Shown here: piece by piece, positions 8,020-16,156 of the stretch | How the letters are laid out: the number at the start of each line of letters is the position of its first letter | How positions within the stretch are numbered: the stretch's first letter is position 1 | Source of the DNA: Treponema sp. | Lineage (GTDB): Bacteria; Spirochaetota; Spirochaetia; Treponematales; Treponemataceae | Length of the DNA stretch: 64,000 nt | Direction: 5' to 3' | Assembly (NCBI GenBank): GCA_017470605.1 | Contig: JAFUYH010000010.1 | Coordinates: 1-64,000, forward strand | Notes under the pieces: generated by a model | What the model was told of the DNA's origin: nothing | The model's database searches: none | What the model saw: only the letters and a program-made list of their open reading frames with translations | Program-made: the position numbers and the translations under genes

Positions 8020-8643
8020 CTAAAGAACGCCTGAAAGCTGGCAATATAAAAAACCTATTGAAACAGGAATTAAGACATTATCAAAATCTGCTAAAGGAAG
8101 AACTTCTATAAGCATTGCAAAAAAAGCACAGATTAAAGACAGAATACAGTTTCTGCATACACAGAAGGTAGAAATGTAAACTGCCGTAAAACAGGCAAGA
8201 CTGCCCGCAACAGTTTTTCCTCCGGCACCAGGAATTGCAACCCGCCCTACAAGTTTTCCAGCAAGGCTTGCCGTTCCGTCTCCAAAAGCAAGGGCAAAAA
8301 TACCCACAGAAGCACATTCAAGAGGAAGAAGCAGAGCGGCAATCAATATGCCTATAACAAGAGTTACGGGCCCCAGAACAAAACGGTTTTCATCTCGTTT
8401 TCTGGCTGCCATTTCTGTAATTTTTGAAATAAGAGGAATCGGATGCCCCTTCATCCTTAGAATTTCAGAAAGAGAATAAAAAAAGAGAGCTGCAAAAAGC
8501 AGTATAATTACAGGCCAGTAGGCAAGCCTTAAAAAAAGAGGAACAAAACTTGAACAGATATGTATGGATTTTCTGAAAACTTCTTTCAGAATGCTGTTAA
8601 GCCTTTGGCGGGCAACAATGCCATACATTAAATCATTCTGCAT
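8020..8643 (-). CDS. Diacylglycerol/polyprenol kinase family membrane protein (dolichol-kinase-like)
   Basis: The family uses CTP to phosphorylate prenols or lipids and includes SEC59, VTE5 and bacterial homologues often called phosphatidate cytidylyltransferase-like. The 207-residue protein is polytopic and starts with EVFRKSIHICSSFVPLFLR, a typical RK-x-x-H first motif. It carries the CTP-binding loop FALAFGDGTASLAGKLVGR followed by GGKTVAGSLACF. It ends with PLADFDNVLIPV, the DN-x-x-xP motif of the family. The ATG at 8643 has GGAG seven bases upstream. It follows the FlcA-like gene by 14 bases and is probably co-transcribed. Confidence 0.8.
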   Translation of the reverse strand: MQNDLMYGIVARQRLNSILKEVFRKSIHICSSFVPLFLRLAYWPVIILLFAALFFYSLSEILRMKGHPIPLISKITEMAARKRDENRFVLGPVTLVIGILIAALLLPLECASVGIFALAFGDGTASLAGKLVGRVAIPGAGGKTVAGSLACFTAVYISTFCVCRNCILSLICAFFAMLIEVLPLADFDNVLIPVSIGFLYCQLSGVL

Positions 8644-8657
8644 TTTACTCTCCAAAA

Positions 8658-11600
8658 TTACAGTCTTTCGTTGTCTGTAAGGGTTCGCGGAATATCAATA
8701 TAAATAGACGGCTCAAAATTAGGAATCGGACTTGTAATATACTTAATATTCTGCTCTGCAAGATTGCTTCCCGGAAGCCTTTCCAGTGTATTCTGATTTC
8801 TTGTAAGTGCATCCCAGGCACGTACAGACTGGCTGAACTGCACTATAGACTGAGCATTCAAAGCAGAATTTCCTGTGCGTTTTGCCAGATGATAAAGGGT
8901 TACACCGTAATTGTTTGCTGCATAAAGATAAGTATTAACCGTATCGTAATCATTAACACTTGTCTGAGGGAAAACAATTCCCTCCTCTGCAATTTCTGCA
9001 TCAAGACTGTCAATCAGCTGGTTATAATAGCCTTCTGCGGCATAATCATCTCCACGAAGGAAGAGTGTATTTGCCATTGCAAGCTGAAGATTCCTTTCTT
9101 TTATGTTTCCGTCTCCGGCTTTCATAAAGGCACCAAGTGCTTCAAGGTAATTCTTGTTTTTATACTGAATATAGCCAATACGGTAACGCAATGAAGGACT
9201 GTCGTTTTCAAGTTCAACTGAATATTTGTAACTCAGAAGTGCTTCATCATAATCACCGGAAATGGAATACTTTATATTACCCATATCTTCATAGAGTTTA
9301 CCAATTGAAGGAGTTCCCAAAAAGCCTGCATTATCGCGTTCTGTTGTATAAAGTGAAATACCTTCCGCAAACTGTTCCTGAGCCTGCAGGTAGTCTGTTG
9401 TGTCCATGTAATGCTCACCAAGCAGGCGGTAAGAGTCAATATACTTGTAAACATCACGGTTTTTCATTGAAGGAACCGTATTAAACTTTTCTATAGCCCT
9501 CTGCAAGGTTGATTCAATAGATTCCAGCTCGTTTGTATTAATAAAATACTTTGCAAGATTGTAATAGGCAATCGGATTATCAGGATTTGACTTTACGGCC
9601 TTTAACAAAAGACCGCGCAGGCCTTCTATTTCATAACGCAGATATTCTTCTGAAGGATCCATAGGGCCATAATATTTATCAAGAAGATAACCGCTTAATT
9701 CTGCCCAGTCTTCAGATGAAAGTGATTTATCACGGTTTTCAAAATCAGGTTTAAGCTGCAAGACTTCTCGCAGATTATCAGTGCGGATAAAATAGCGCAT
9801 CATGCGGGATTTATAGAGGTCGCTCGGTTCATAAAGCTGAATAAGTGTTGCATACTGTTCACGGGCAAGTTCAAATTTGGAAGGATCCTTATCTGTTGCC
9901 CATTCAAGGAAGATATCTCCCAGCATAAGTATTCCGTCTTTATCATTGATATGATAGTCAAGAACTTCACGGCGGACGATTTCTTCTGCCCGAGGATAGT
10001 TTGCCATATCGTTAAGTTCCATGTCTGCATATTCAAGGCCGGCAGGCTTATCGTGGCGGAAACATTTCAGTATATTCTGATACATATTTCCGGCCCGCTG
10101 ATACTGTTTGTGGGCACGATAGCCGCGGGCATAGTTAAAGAACCATTTTTTGCTGATTCTGTAAGAAACTGCTTCATTAAATTTCATTTCTGACTGAGGA
10201 TATTCATCTGCTTCAAGAAGTTCATATCCCTGCTTATAGAGATTATTGGCCTTTATCGGCTTATAAATGCAGTTCTTTGTAAAATTGAATAAGCCCCAGA
10301 GAACAAGAAGTGAAACTGCCCCAATTAATGCAGCAGGTATAATCTTATTTCTGAGCTGATAAGAAAGTGATTTTTTGTATGCTTCATATTCATCTGCTGT
10401 TCGATGTTCAAAATCCCGAGGAACAGGAATTGAAATATCAAGCATTTTTTCAAGCATACTGGCGACCTGTCTGGCCGGTGCTTTATTAAGGATTTTTTCG
10501 ATGATTTCAAATTCAGCATCATCTGTAAATTCATCTTGAACGATAAGGTCTTCAAATGCAAGACGAACATTAAGAGGATATTCACTTAAGTTTTTCAGGA
10601 ACTGCTTGTACTGGGCATCTGAAAGTGTATTTGGTGGGAGGGTATCTCCTTCTTCTGCATTTGAAAAATCTGGTTCGGGAAGGTCTTTACCTTTTCCTCT
10701 TTTTGATTTTGAAGCAGTTATTGGCTTTGATTTCTTTTCTTCTTTTGCAGTTTCTACATCGGAGAAGCCTGGAATCTCAAACTCCCCTTCCATTGCAAAA
10801 TCATCACCATTTCCAAGTTCAAAATCAGCACCACCACCCAGCTGGTCATCAGTTTCTGCAATTCCAAAATCCAAATCTTCTATATCAGAAGTATCAAAAA
10901 CTTCAAGCGGTTCTTCCTGATTTTCAGAAAAACTATCGTCAGCTTCCGTATCTTCAATTGAATCTGTTGCGTCTATATCAAAAGAATATGGTTCCAGTCC
11001 AGCAGAATCATTCATGTCATCAGAAGAAGGAGACGGCTCTGTATCTGAATCCAGGTCTATTCCCAGGTCTGTTTCAGGCTCAGAAGCGGCTTCGGCACCT
11101 GTATCTGCACCTGCTTCAGAATCGTCCTCTGGCAGGTCTAAATCCATGTCGTCAAGATTCAGTGAAGCAGGGTCAAAGGCTTCTGTGTCTTCGCTGCCAA
11201 GGCCTTCTTCCAGAGATGATTCACTTTCTTCGCCAGATTCATCTTCGCCGGCCTCTGTATTGTCTTCCGGCAGGTCTAAATCCATGTCGTCAAGATTCAG
11301 TGAGGCAGGGTCAAAGGCTTCTGTGTCTTCGCCGCCAAGGTCTTCTTCCAAAGATGATTCACTTTCTTCGCCAGATTCATCTTCGCCGGCCTCTGTATCT
11401 GTATCAGTATCTGCACCGGCTTCTATACCGTCCTCTGGCAGGTCTAAATCCATGTCGTCAAGATTCAGTGAGGCAGGGTCAAAGGCTTCTGTGTCTTCGC
11501 CGCCAAGGCCTTCTTCCAAAGATGATTCACTTTCTTCGCCAGATTCATCTTCGCCGGCCTCTGCATCAGTATCTATCTCTACACCGGCTTCTATACCATC

Positions 11601-13058
11601 TTCCGGCAGGCCTAAATCCATGTCGTCAAGATTCAGTGAAGCAGGGTCAAAGGCTTCTGTGTCTTCGCTGCCAAGGCCATCATCCAGAGCTGATTCACTT
11701 TCTTCGCCAGGAACTTCGCCAGAATCTGTATCTTCAGGAGCCTGCTGACCGTCTACAAGATTGTCGATAGAAAAATCATCCAGACTTGGGCCAGCAGCTT
11801 CGTCGGACTCTCCAAAATCATCCAGACCGTCAAGGGATAAAGCTGAAAGGTCAAAAGAATCTGAAGCATCATCTTCGGAAGGAAGAGACAGGTCATCGCC
11901 AGTTTCAGAAGGTTCTGAACTTTCCCCTTCAAAACTTTCAGGTTCCTGAACCTCACTTTCTTCATTTTCTTCTGGATTTACTGCCGAAGCGTTATAGTCA
12001 AAATCTTCATATCCGTAATCGTCAATACCAAAAGTATCTTTCGGTTCATCAGATTGATTGTCTTCTTCTGCACTGTCAGTCAAGTCATTAAGGTCGTCTG
12101 CTGCAGGCTGAGCCGAATCTAAAGCCCCAAGATCTAAGTCGCCTAAATCTAAATCTCCCAGATTCAAATCATCTGATGATTCTTGATTTTCTGTCCCCGT
12201 AAGTGCTTCTGTTTCATCAATAATTTCTGGCTCGGCAAGAGGCTCTGTTTCATCAACATTTTCCGCAGCCGCAAAAGGCTCTGGCTCCTCAAAATTTTCA
12301 GCCCCGGCAAGAGGCTCCGCTTCATCAACATTTTCCGCAGCCGCAAAAGGCTCTGGCTCCTCAAAAGCATCCATATCGCCCAGAGAGTCCGCTTCTTCCA
12401 TCGGTTCAGCTTCTTCAAGAACTTCTGCTTCTTCAAGCGGCTCCACATCTTCTATAGGCTCAACTTCTTCTATAGGCTCAACGTCTTCTATAGGTTCAGG
12501 ACTTTCAAGTTCATCTGCTTCATCTAGATTTTCAGGCTCTTCAGCACTTTCTGCCTCTTCCGGCTCCTCATCCTGTTCAGGCTCATCAAAACCACCCCCC
12601 GCAAGAAGGGCTTCAAGGCTCATATCTGCAACAGAAATTTCTTCAGGCTCAGGTTCAGGCTCCGGCTCTTCCTGAACAGGTTCGTCCATAAACATAGAAA
12701 GATCCGGCATATCGCCGCCTTCCCCATCATCGCCAGAACCCATAGGAGCGAGCAGATCAGACATATCAGGGGCTTCAAAAGCAGAAGCGGCTTCTTCATT
12801 TGAATCAGATTTTTTTGCAGAAGACGCAGAAGAAAGACCGGTCAGTTCAGACAGATCATCATCAATTTCTTCCTGCTCAACTTCAATTTCATTTTCAGGC
12901 ATTCCAAGAACAAAGTCTTCAGAATCATCTACATCTTCAATTGAGGAAGGAATCTGCACCTGCACAGGTTTTTCGCCGCGGGCAGCACGTAATGTAATTT
13001 CATTGCCCAACGAAAGGAGGTCTTTATTAAATTCTTTTAGCTGACTTAAACCTGGCAT
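8658..13058 (-). CDS. Giant acidic-repeat/TPR membrane protein, probable periplasmic flagellar collar protein FlcA
   Basis: This 1466-residue protein has three parts. Residues ~1-890 are extremely acidic and repetitive, rich in Asp/Glu/Ser/Leu. A single membrane helix lies near residues 904-922 (KIIPAALIGAVSLLVLWGLF). About 540 residues follow with TPR-like helix pairs (NLYKQGYELLEADEYPQSEM, MYQNILKCF, AYYNLAKYF). This suggests a cytoplasmic acidic arm and a periplasmic TPR solenoid. The N-terminus (MPGLSQLKEFNKDLLSLGNE) and layout fit the Borrelia FlcA (BB0326) collar protein of the periplasmic flagellar motor; that link is from memory and not tested. The Shine-Dalgarno is weak (AAGAGAT). 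Confidence 0.75.
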   Translation of the reverse strand: MPGLSQLKEFNKDLLSLGNEITLRAARGEKPVQVQIPSSIEDVDDSEDFVLGMPENEIEVEQEEIDDDLSELTGLSSASSAKKSDSNEEAASAFEAPDMSDLLAPMGSGDDGEGGDMPDLSMFMDEPVQEEPEPEPEPEEISVADMSLEALLAGGGFDEPEQDEEPEEAESAEEPENLDEADELESPEPIEDVEPIEEVEPIEDVEPLEEAEVLEEAEPMEEADSLGDMDAFEEPEPFAAAENVDEAEPLAGAENFEEPEPFAAAENVDETEPLAEPEIIDETEALTGTENQESSDDLNLGDLDLGDLDLGALDSAQPAADDLNDLTDSAEEDNQSDEPKDTFGIDDYGYEDFDYNASAVNPEENEESEVQEPESFEGESSEPSETGDDLSLPSEDDASDSFDLSALSLDGLDDFGESDEAAGPSLDDFSIDNLVDGQQAPEDTDSGEVPGEESESALDDGLGSEDTEAFDPASLNLDDMDLGLPEDGIEAGVEIDTDAEAGEDESGEESESSLEEGLGGEDTEAFDPASLNLDDMDLDLPEDGIEAGADTDTDTEAGEDESGEESESSLEEDLGGEDTEAFDPASLNLDDMDLDLPEDNTEAGEDESGEESESSLEEGLGSEDTEAFDPASLNLDDMDLDLPEDDSEAGADTGAEAASEPETDLGIDLDSDTEPSPSSDDMNDSAGLEPYSFDIDATDSIEDTEADDSFSENQEEPLEVFDTSDIEDLDFGIAETDDQLGGGADFELGNGDDFAMEGEFEIPGFSDVETAKEEKKSKPITASKSKRGKGKDLPEPDFSNAEEGDTLPPNTLSDAQYKQFLKNLSEYPLNVRLAFEDLIVQDEFTDDAEFEIIEKILNKAPARQVASMLEKMLDISIPVPRDFEHRTADEYEAYKKSLSYQLRNKIIPAALIGAVSLLVLWGLFNFTKNCIYKPIKANNLYKQGYELLEADEYPQSEMKFNEAVSYRISKKWFFNYARGYRAHKQYQRAGNMYQNILKCFRHDKPAGLEYADMELNDMANYPRAEEIVRREVLDYHINDKDGILMLGDIFLEWATDKDPSKFELAREQYATLIQLYEPSDLYKSRMMRYFIRTDNLREVLQLKPDFENRDKSLSSEDWAELSGYLLDKYYGPMDPSEEYLRYEIEGLRGLLLKAVKSNPDNPIAYYNLAKYFINTNELESIESTLQRAIEKFNTVPSMKNRDVYKYIDSYRLLGEHYMDTTDYLQAQEQFAEGISLYTTERDNAGFLGTPSIGKLYEDMGNIKYSISGDYDEALLSYKYSVELENDSPSLRYRIGYIQYKNKNYLEALGAFMKAGDGNIKERNLQLAMANTLFLRGDDYAAEGYYNQLIDSLDAEIAEEGIVFPQTSVNDYDTVNTYLYAANNYGVTLYHLAKRTGNSALNAQSIVQFSQSVRAWDALTRNQNTLERLPGSNLAEQNIKYITSPIPNFEPSIYIDIPRTLTDNERL
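11095..11715. repeat. Four-copy in-frame tandem repeat inside the FlcA-like gene
   Basis: The unit starting GGCAGGTCTAAATCCATG occurs at 11131, 11269, 11437 and (as GGCAGGCCTAAATCCATG) 11605. Spacings are 138, 168 and 168 bases, all multiples of three. The encoded unit contains EDTEAFDPASLNLDDMDL and EAGEDESGEESESSLEE. The near-identity of copies implies recent expansion or gene conversion. Confidence 0.85.
12205..12500. repeat. Degenerate short-period acidic repeat inside the FlcA-like gene
   Basis: A second repeat zone encodes alternating units such as EPFAAAENVDEAEPLAGAEN and EPIEDVEPIEEVEPIEDVE. Several DNA segments of about 30-40 bases recur almost exactly (for example ATTTTCCGCAGCCGCAAAAG at ~12259 and ~12331). 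All units preserve frame. Confidence 0.7.
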
Positions 13059-13169
13059 ATCTCTTTATTTTACCCCACATCACTTGTATATTACAAGCGT
13101 ATTTGTTTCCCCCACAGGATACCTCTTTAATCAACGGCTAAAAAAAGGCTTTACATTAGATTTATTTTA

Positions 13170-13604
13170 TTATAGAAGAAAAATCACAAAAATAGAACCC
13201 AAAAACATAAAAGGCGTAAAAGGAATCTTTTTTTTTGATTGAAGAATGGGTCTTTTTATAAATTTTGCAATCAGAAAGAATAAGGCAGCAAGCAGACATG
13301 ATGCTAAAACAGCCGCAAAAGCCAGGGGAAGACCAGTCAGGAGCGCACAAAAGGCGGAATATTGAATATCTCCCCAGCCCAGTTTTCCTCTTGTAATCAG
13401 ACGGCAGAAAAAAAACAGGGCAAAAAGACTGGCAGCAGCTGCAATTCTTAACAGGAAATCTTCAAAATCATTAAGGATGAAAAAAACTGATGATGTAATG
13501 AATGAAACATAAAGTACAAGCAGAGGAAGATGCAGGCTTTTTATATCAAATATGCAGATTATCAGCGAAGAAATAATGAAAATAATCAGCGGAATATATG
13601 CCAT
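13170..13604 (-). CDS. A24-type prepilin-peptidase-like aspartic membrane protease
   Basis: A24 enzymes cleave leader peptides of type IV pilin-like proteins. This 144-residue protein has several hydrophobic helices and lacks the N-methylase domain of full PilD, resembling the short CpaA/TadV form. Both expected aspartates are present: Asp20 in IFDIKSLHLPL and Asp79 in GWGDIQYSAF (family pattern GxGD). The ATG at 13604 has GGAGGGGAAG upstream. No pilin or Tad genes are nearby, so its substrate is unknown. It lies upstream of the FlcA-like gene in the same direction, 111 bases away. Confidence 0.72.
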   Translation of the reverse strand: MAYIPLIIFIISSLIICIFDIKSLHLPLLVLYVSFITSSVFFILNDFEDFLLRIAAAASLFALFFFCRLITRGKLGWGDIQYSAFCALLTGLPLAFAAVLASCLLAALFFLIAKFIKRPILQSKKKIPFTPFMFLGSIFVIFLL

Positions 13605-13721
13605 CTTCCCCTCCTCTTTTATGAATTATAACACGAAAGTCAGGTTTATGATACAAAAAAGCTGACTCAAACAATCAAACACATTTTAATGCCATGCCAG
13701 GCTATGCGCCCTTGCCGTGCA

Positions 13722-13750
13722 TTGCACCGAGCCTTTTTTTTCTATATAAT
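13722..13750 (+). promoter_or_regulatory. icd promoter, nine bases before the start codon
   Basis: TTGCAC (13722-13727), exactly 17 bases, TATAAT (13745-13750). The ATG is at 13760, so the predicted transcription start leaves a leader of only a few bases. Confidence 0.6.
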
Positions 13751-13759
13751 ACTTTCATT

Positions 13760-14956
13760 ATGGCAAAGATTCAGATGAAAAACGCTATCGCAGAGCTCGA
13801 TGGCGATGAAATGACTAGAGTTTTATGGAAGGTGATTAAGGATGAGCTCCTTTTGCCTTATGTTGATTTAAAGACAGAATATTATGACCTTGGTCTCAAG
13901 AGCCGAGATGACTCTGATGACAAGATAACTTATGCAGCCGCAGAAGCAATTAAAAGACTTCACGTTGGCGTAAAGTGTGCAACAATCACATCTAACCAGG
14001 CACGCGTAGAAGAATACAAACTTAAGCAGCTCACTCCAAGCCCTAACGGAATTATCCGCGCAGAGCTTGACGGAACTGTTTTCCGCGAGCCGATTTTTGT
14101 AAATAACATTCACGGAACTGTAAGCTGCTGGAAAAAGCCTATTGTTCTTGGCCGCCACGCTTACGGCGATGTTTACAAAAACTGCGAAATCAAGTGCCCT
14201 ACAGCAGGAAAGGCTGAGCTTGTATTTACAGGTGTAGACGGAAAAGAAATCCGCAAGACAATTATGGATATGAAGGGACCTGGAATCATTCAGGGAATCC
14301 ACAATCTTGACAACTCAATTGAAAGCTTTGCCCGCTGCTGCTTTACTTACGCCCTTGACCGCAAGCTTAGCGTTTGGTTTGGCGCAAAAGATACAATTTC
14401 TAAAACCTACGACGGAAACTTTAAGGCAATTTTCCAGCGTGTATTTGACGAAGAATACAAGGCAAAGTTTGACGCTGCCGGAATTGAATATTTCTACACC
14501 CTGATTGACGATGCAGTTGCCCGCGTTATGAGAAGCGAAGGCGGCTTTATGTGGGCAACAAAGAACTACGACGGAGATGTTATGAGCGACATGATTGCCT
14601 CTGCCTGCGGTTCTTTAGCAATGATGACATCAGTTCTTGTAAGCCCGGACGGAAACTTTGAATACGAAGCAAGCCACGGAACAGTTCAGAAGCACTACTA
14701 CCGCTACCTTAAGGGTGAAAAAACTTCTACAAACCCTGTAGCAACAATTTTTGCCTGGACAGGAGCCCTTGCAAAGCGCGGGGAACTGGACGGAACTCCA
14801 GAACTCACAGATTTTGCAAAGCGTCTTGAAAAAGCAACCTTGCAGACAATTGAAGAAGGCTACATGACAGGCGACATTGCCCGCATTGCAGAGCCTAAAG
14901 CAAAAGCTGTACTTGATTCATGGCAGTTCATTGCTGCAATCAGAGAAAGACTCTAG
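13760..14956 (+). CDS. icd: NADP-dependent isocitrate dehydrogenase (eukaryotic-like type)
   Basis: It converts isocitrate to 2-oxoglutarate and CO2, making NADPH. The 398-residue protein matches the homodimeric, eukaryote-like subfamily and not the E. coli Icd type: [109 protein letters not shown] and [14 protein letters not shown] are hallmark segments. I chose the ATG at 13760 because upstream in-frame codons lie in the promoter. There is no Shine-Dalgarno. It is probably an anabolic 2-oxoglutarate source in an organism with a partial TCA cycle (inference). Confidence 0.95.
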   Translation: MAKIQMKNAIAELDGDEMTRVLWKVIKDELLLPYVDLKTEYYDLGLKSRDDSDDKITYAAAEAIKRLHVGVKCATITSNQARVEEYKLKQLTPSPNGIIRAELDGTVFREPIFVNNIHGTVSCWKKPIVLGRHAYGDVYKNCEIKCPTAGKAELVFTGVDGKEIRKTIMDMKGPGIIQGIHNLDNSIESFARCCFTYALDRKLSVWFGAKDTISKTYDGNFKAIFQRVFDEEYKAKFDAAGIEYFYTLIDDAVARVMRSEGGFMWATKNYDGDVMSDMIASACGSLAMMTSVLVSPDGNFEYEASHGTVQKHYYRYLKGEKTSTNPVATIFAWTGALAKRGELDGTPELTDFAKRLEKATLQTIEEGYMTGDIARIAEPKAKAVLDSWQFIAAIRERL

Positions 14957-14979
14957 GCTGATTGTAAGAATAATTCACG

Positions 14980-15027
14980 TAAGCTGAAAAACAGGCACTT
15001 CCGCACCGCATCCTGTTTTTCAGCTTA
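14980..15027 (+). terminator. Long hairpin after icd
   Basis: TAAGCTGAAAAACAGG (14980-14995) pairs perfectly with CCTGTTTTTCAGCTTA (15012-15027) across a 16-base loop. There is no clean T tract after the stem, so it may act as a weak or bidirectional terminator or as an mRNA end-protecting structure. Confidence 0.6.
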
Positions 15028-15056
15028 TACGCTCCCCTCACACACTTATTTTTTAT

Positions 15057-15085
15057 TTGACTTCCCCTATTTTCGGCTCTAAAAT
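15057..15085 (+). promoter_or_regulatory. Promoter of the sugar-sensor lipoprotein operon
   Basis: TTGACT (15057-15062), a 17-base spacer, TAAAAT (15080-15085). The ATG at 15103 follows with a predicted leader of about ten bases and no Shine-Dalgarno. Confidence 0.6.
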
Positions 15086-15102
15086 AAAATATAAAACGTT
15101 TT

Positions 15103-16156
15103 ATGAAGGCCGCTGAAATTTCAAAAAGACTTTCCAATATCCTCATACTTTTTTTTTATTTTCTGCAGCTTTACTTTTTTAACTTCCTGCAAATCAGAAA
15201 AAAAACAGAAACACAGCAGTTCTTCTGAAAATCAAAAAGAAAAACTGATTTTAGGATTTTCTCAAATAGGTTCAGAAAGTGCATGGCGCACCCGCAACAC
15301 CCAGTCTATTTTTGAAGCCGCCGCTGAAAATGACATTCAGATTATTTTTGACGATGCCCAGCAAAAACAGGAAAATCAGCTGAAGGCAATCCGCTCATTT
15401 ATTGTTTATCAGGTTGATGTAATTGCCTTTGTTCCTATTGTAGAAGACGGCTGGGATAACGTTCTTATGGAAGCAAAAGACGCAGGAATTCCTGTAATTC
15501 TTGTAGACAGGCAGATAAATGCAGATTCTTCTTTGTATGCGGGCTTTCTTGGAGAAGACGGCCTGGAAGAAGGCCGAAAAGCCGCAAGATTTCTTCTTTC
15601 AAAAACTTCAGGACAGTTAAAAAAAATCAACATTCTGGAACTTTCCGGCACAGAAAATTCTTCTGTAGTAAGGGAAAGGGCAAAGGGCTTTAGGGAAGTT
15701 ATAGAAAAAGACAGCAGATTTTCAATCATCCATTCAGAAGACGGAGACTTTCTGCGCTCAAGAGGAAAAGAAATTACAGAAAGACTTATTCAGCAGGCCA
15801 GAGATGAAAAAAACTACAGGACAGACGGACTCTTTTACATGGGAAACAAGATAGACGTAGTTTATTCCCACAACGATTCCATGACTCTGGGACTTTTGGA
15901 CTCTTTTTCAAATTACGGAGTTTCCACAGACAACACAATCATAATCAGCATAGATGCAGAACAGAAATCAATTGATGCCCTTACAAAAGGAAAACTGGAC
16001 TGTGTGGTAGAATGTAATCCGAATCTGGGGCCCATGCTCATGCACCTTGTAAAGGAAATTGCAGAAGGAAAGCCTATTCAAAGAATCACTTATATAGAAG
16101 AAAAAGTTTTTACGGAAGATGACGATTTTTCTCTTTATGAAGAAAGAGGCTATTAA
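15103..16156 (+). CDS. YtfQ-like sugar-binding lipoprotein, frameshifted at a T9 tract (phase-variable or pseudogene)
   Basis: The mature part is a type 1 periplasmic sugar-binding protein very like galactofuranose-binding YtfQ (LILGFSQIGSESAWR, DDAQQKQENQLKAIRSF, IPVILVDRQINADSSLY, GDFLRSRGKE, VYSHNDSMTLG). From the ATG at 15103 the frame reads MKAAEISKRLSNILILFF and then enters T9 (15149-15157), which shifts it to an early stop. With eight Ts it would continue IFCSFTFLTSCKSEKK, a complete lipoprotein signal with lipobox, giving 350 residues. No good start exists in the downstream frame before 15467. It is followed directly by the kinase and regulator genes, so it probably senses sugar for them, like XylFII of Clostridium. 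Confidence 0.75.
15149..15157 (+). repeat. T9 homopolymer in the signal-peptide coding region
   Basis: Nine consecutive Ts between ATAC and ATTTTC. Removal of one T restores a complete lipoprotein. Such tracts can change length by slipped-strand mispairing or cause RNA polymerase slippage. Confidence 0.85.

Noticed and set aside
10606-12527. Long open frames on the plus strand antisense to the FlcA-like gene
   Set aside because: They are serine-, glutamine- or arginine/leucine-rich low-complexity shadows of the acidic repeats, with no ribosome sites or domain signatures.
15467-16156. A shorter sugar-binding protein starting at 15467
   Set aside because: It would lack the first ~120 residues of the binding fold. 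The true start is 15103 with a frameshift in the T9 tract.
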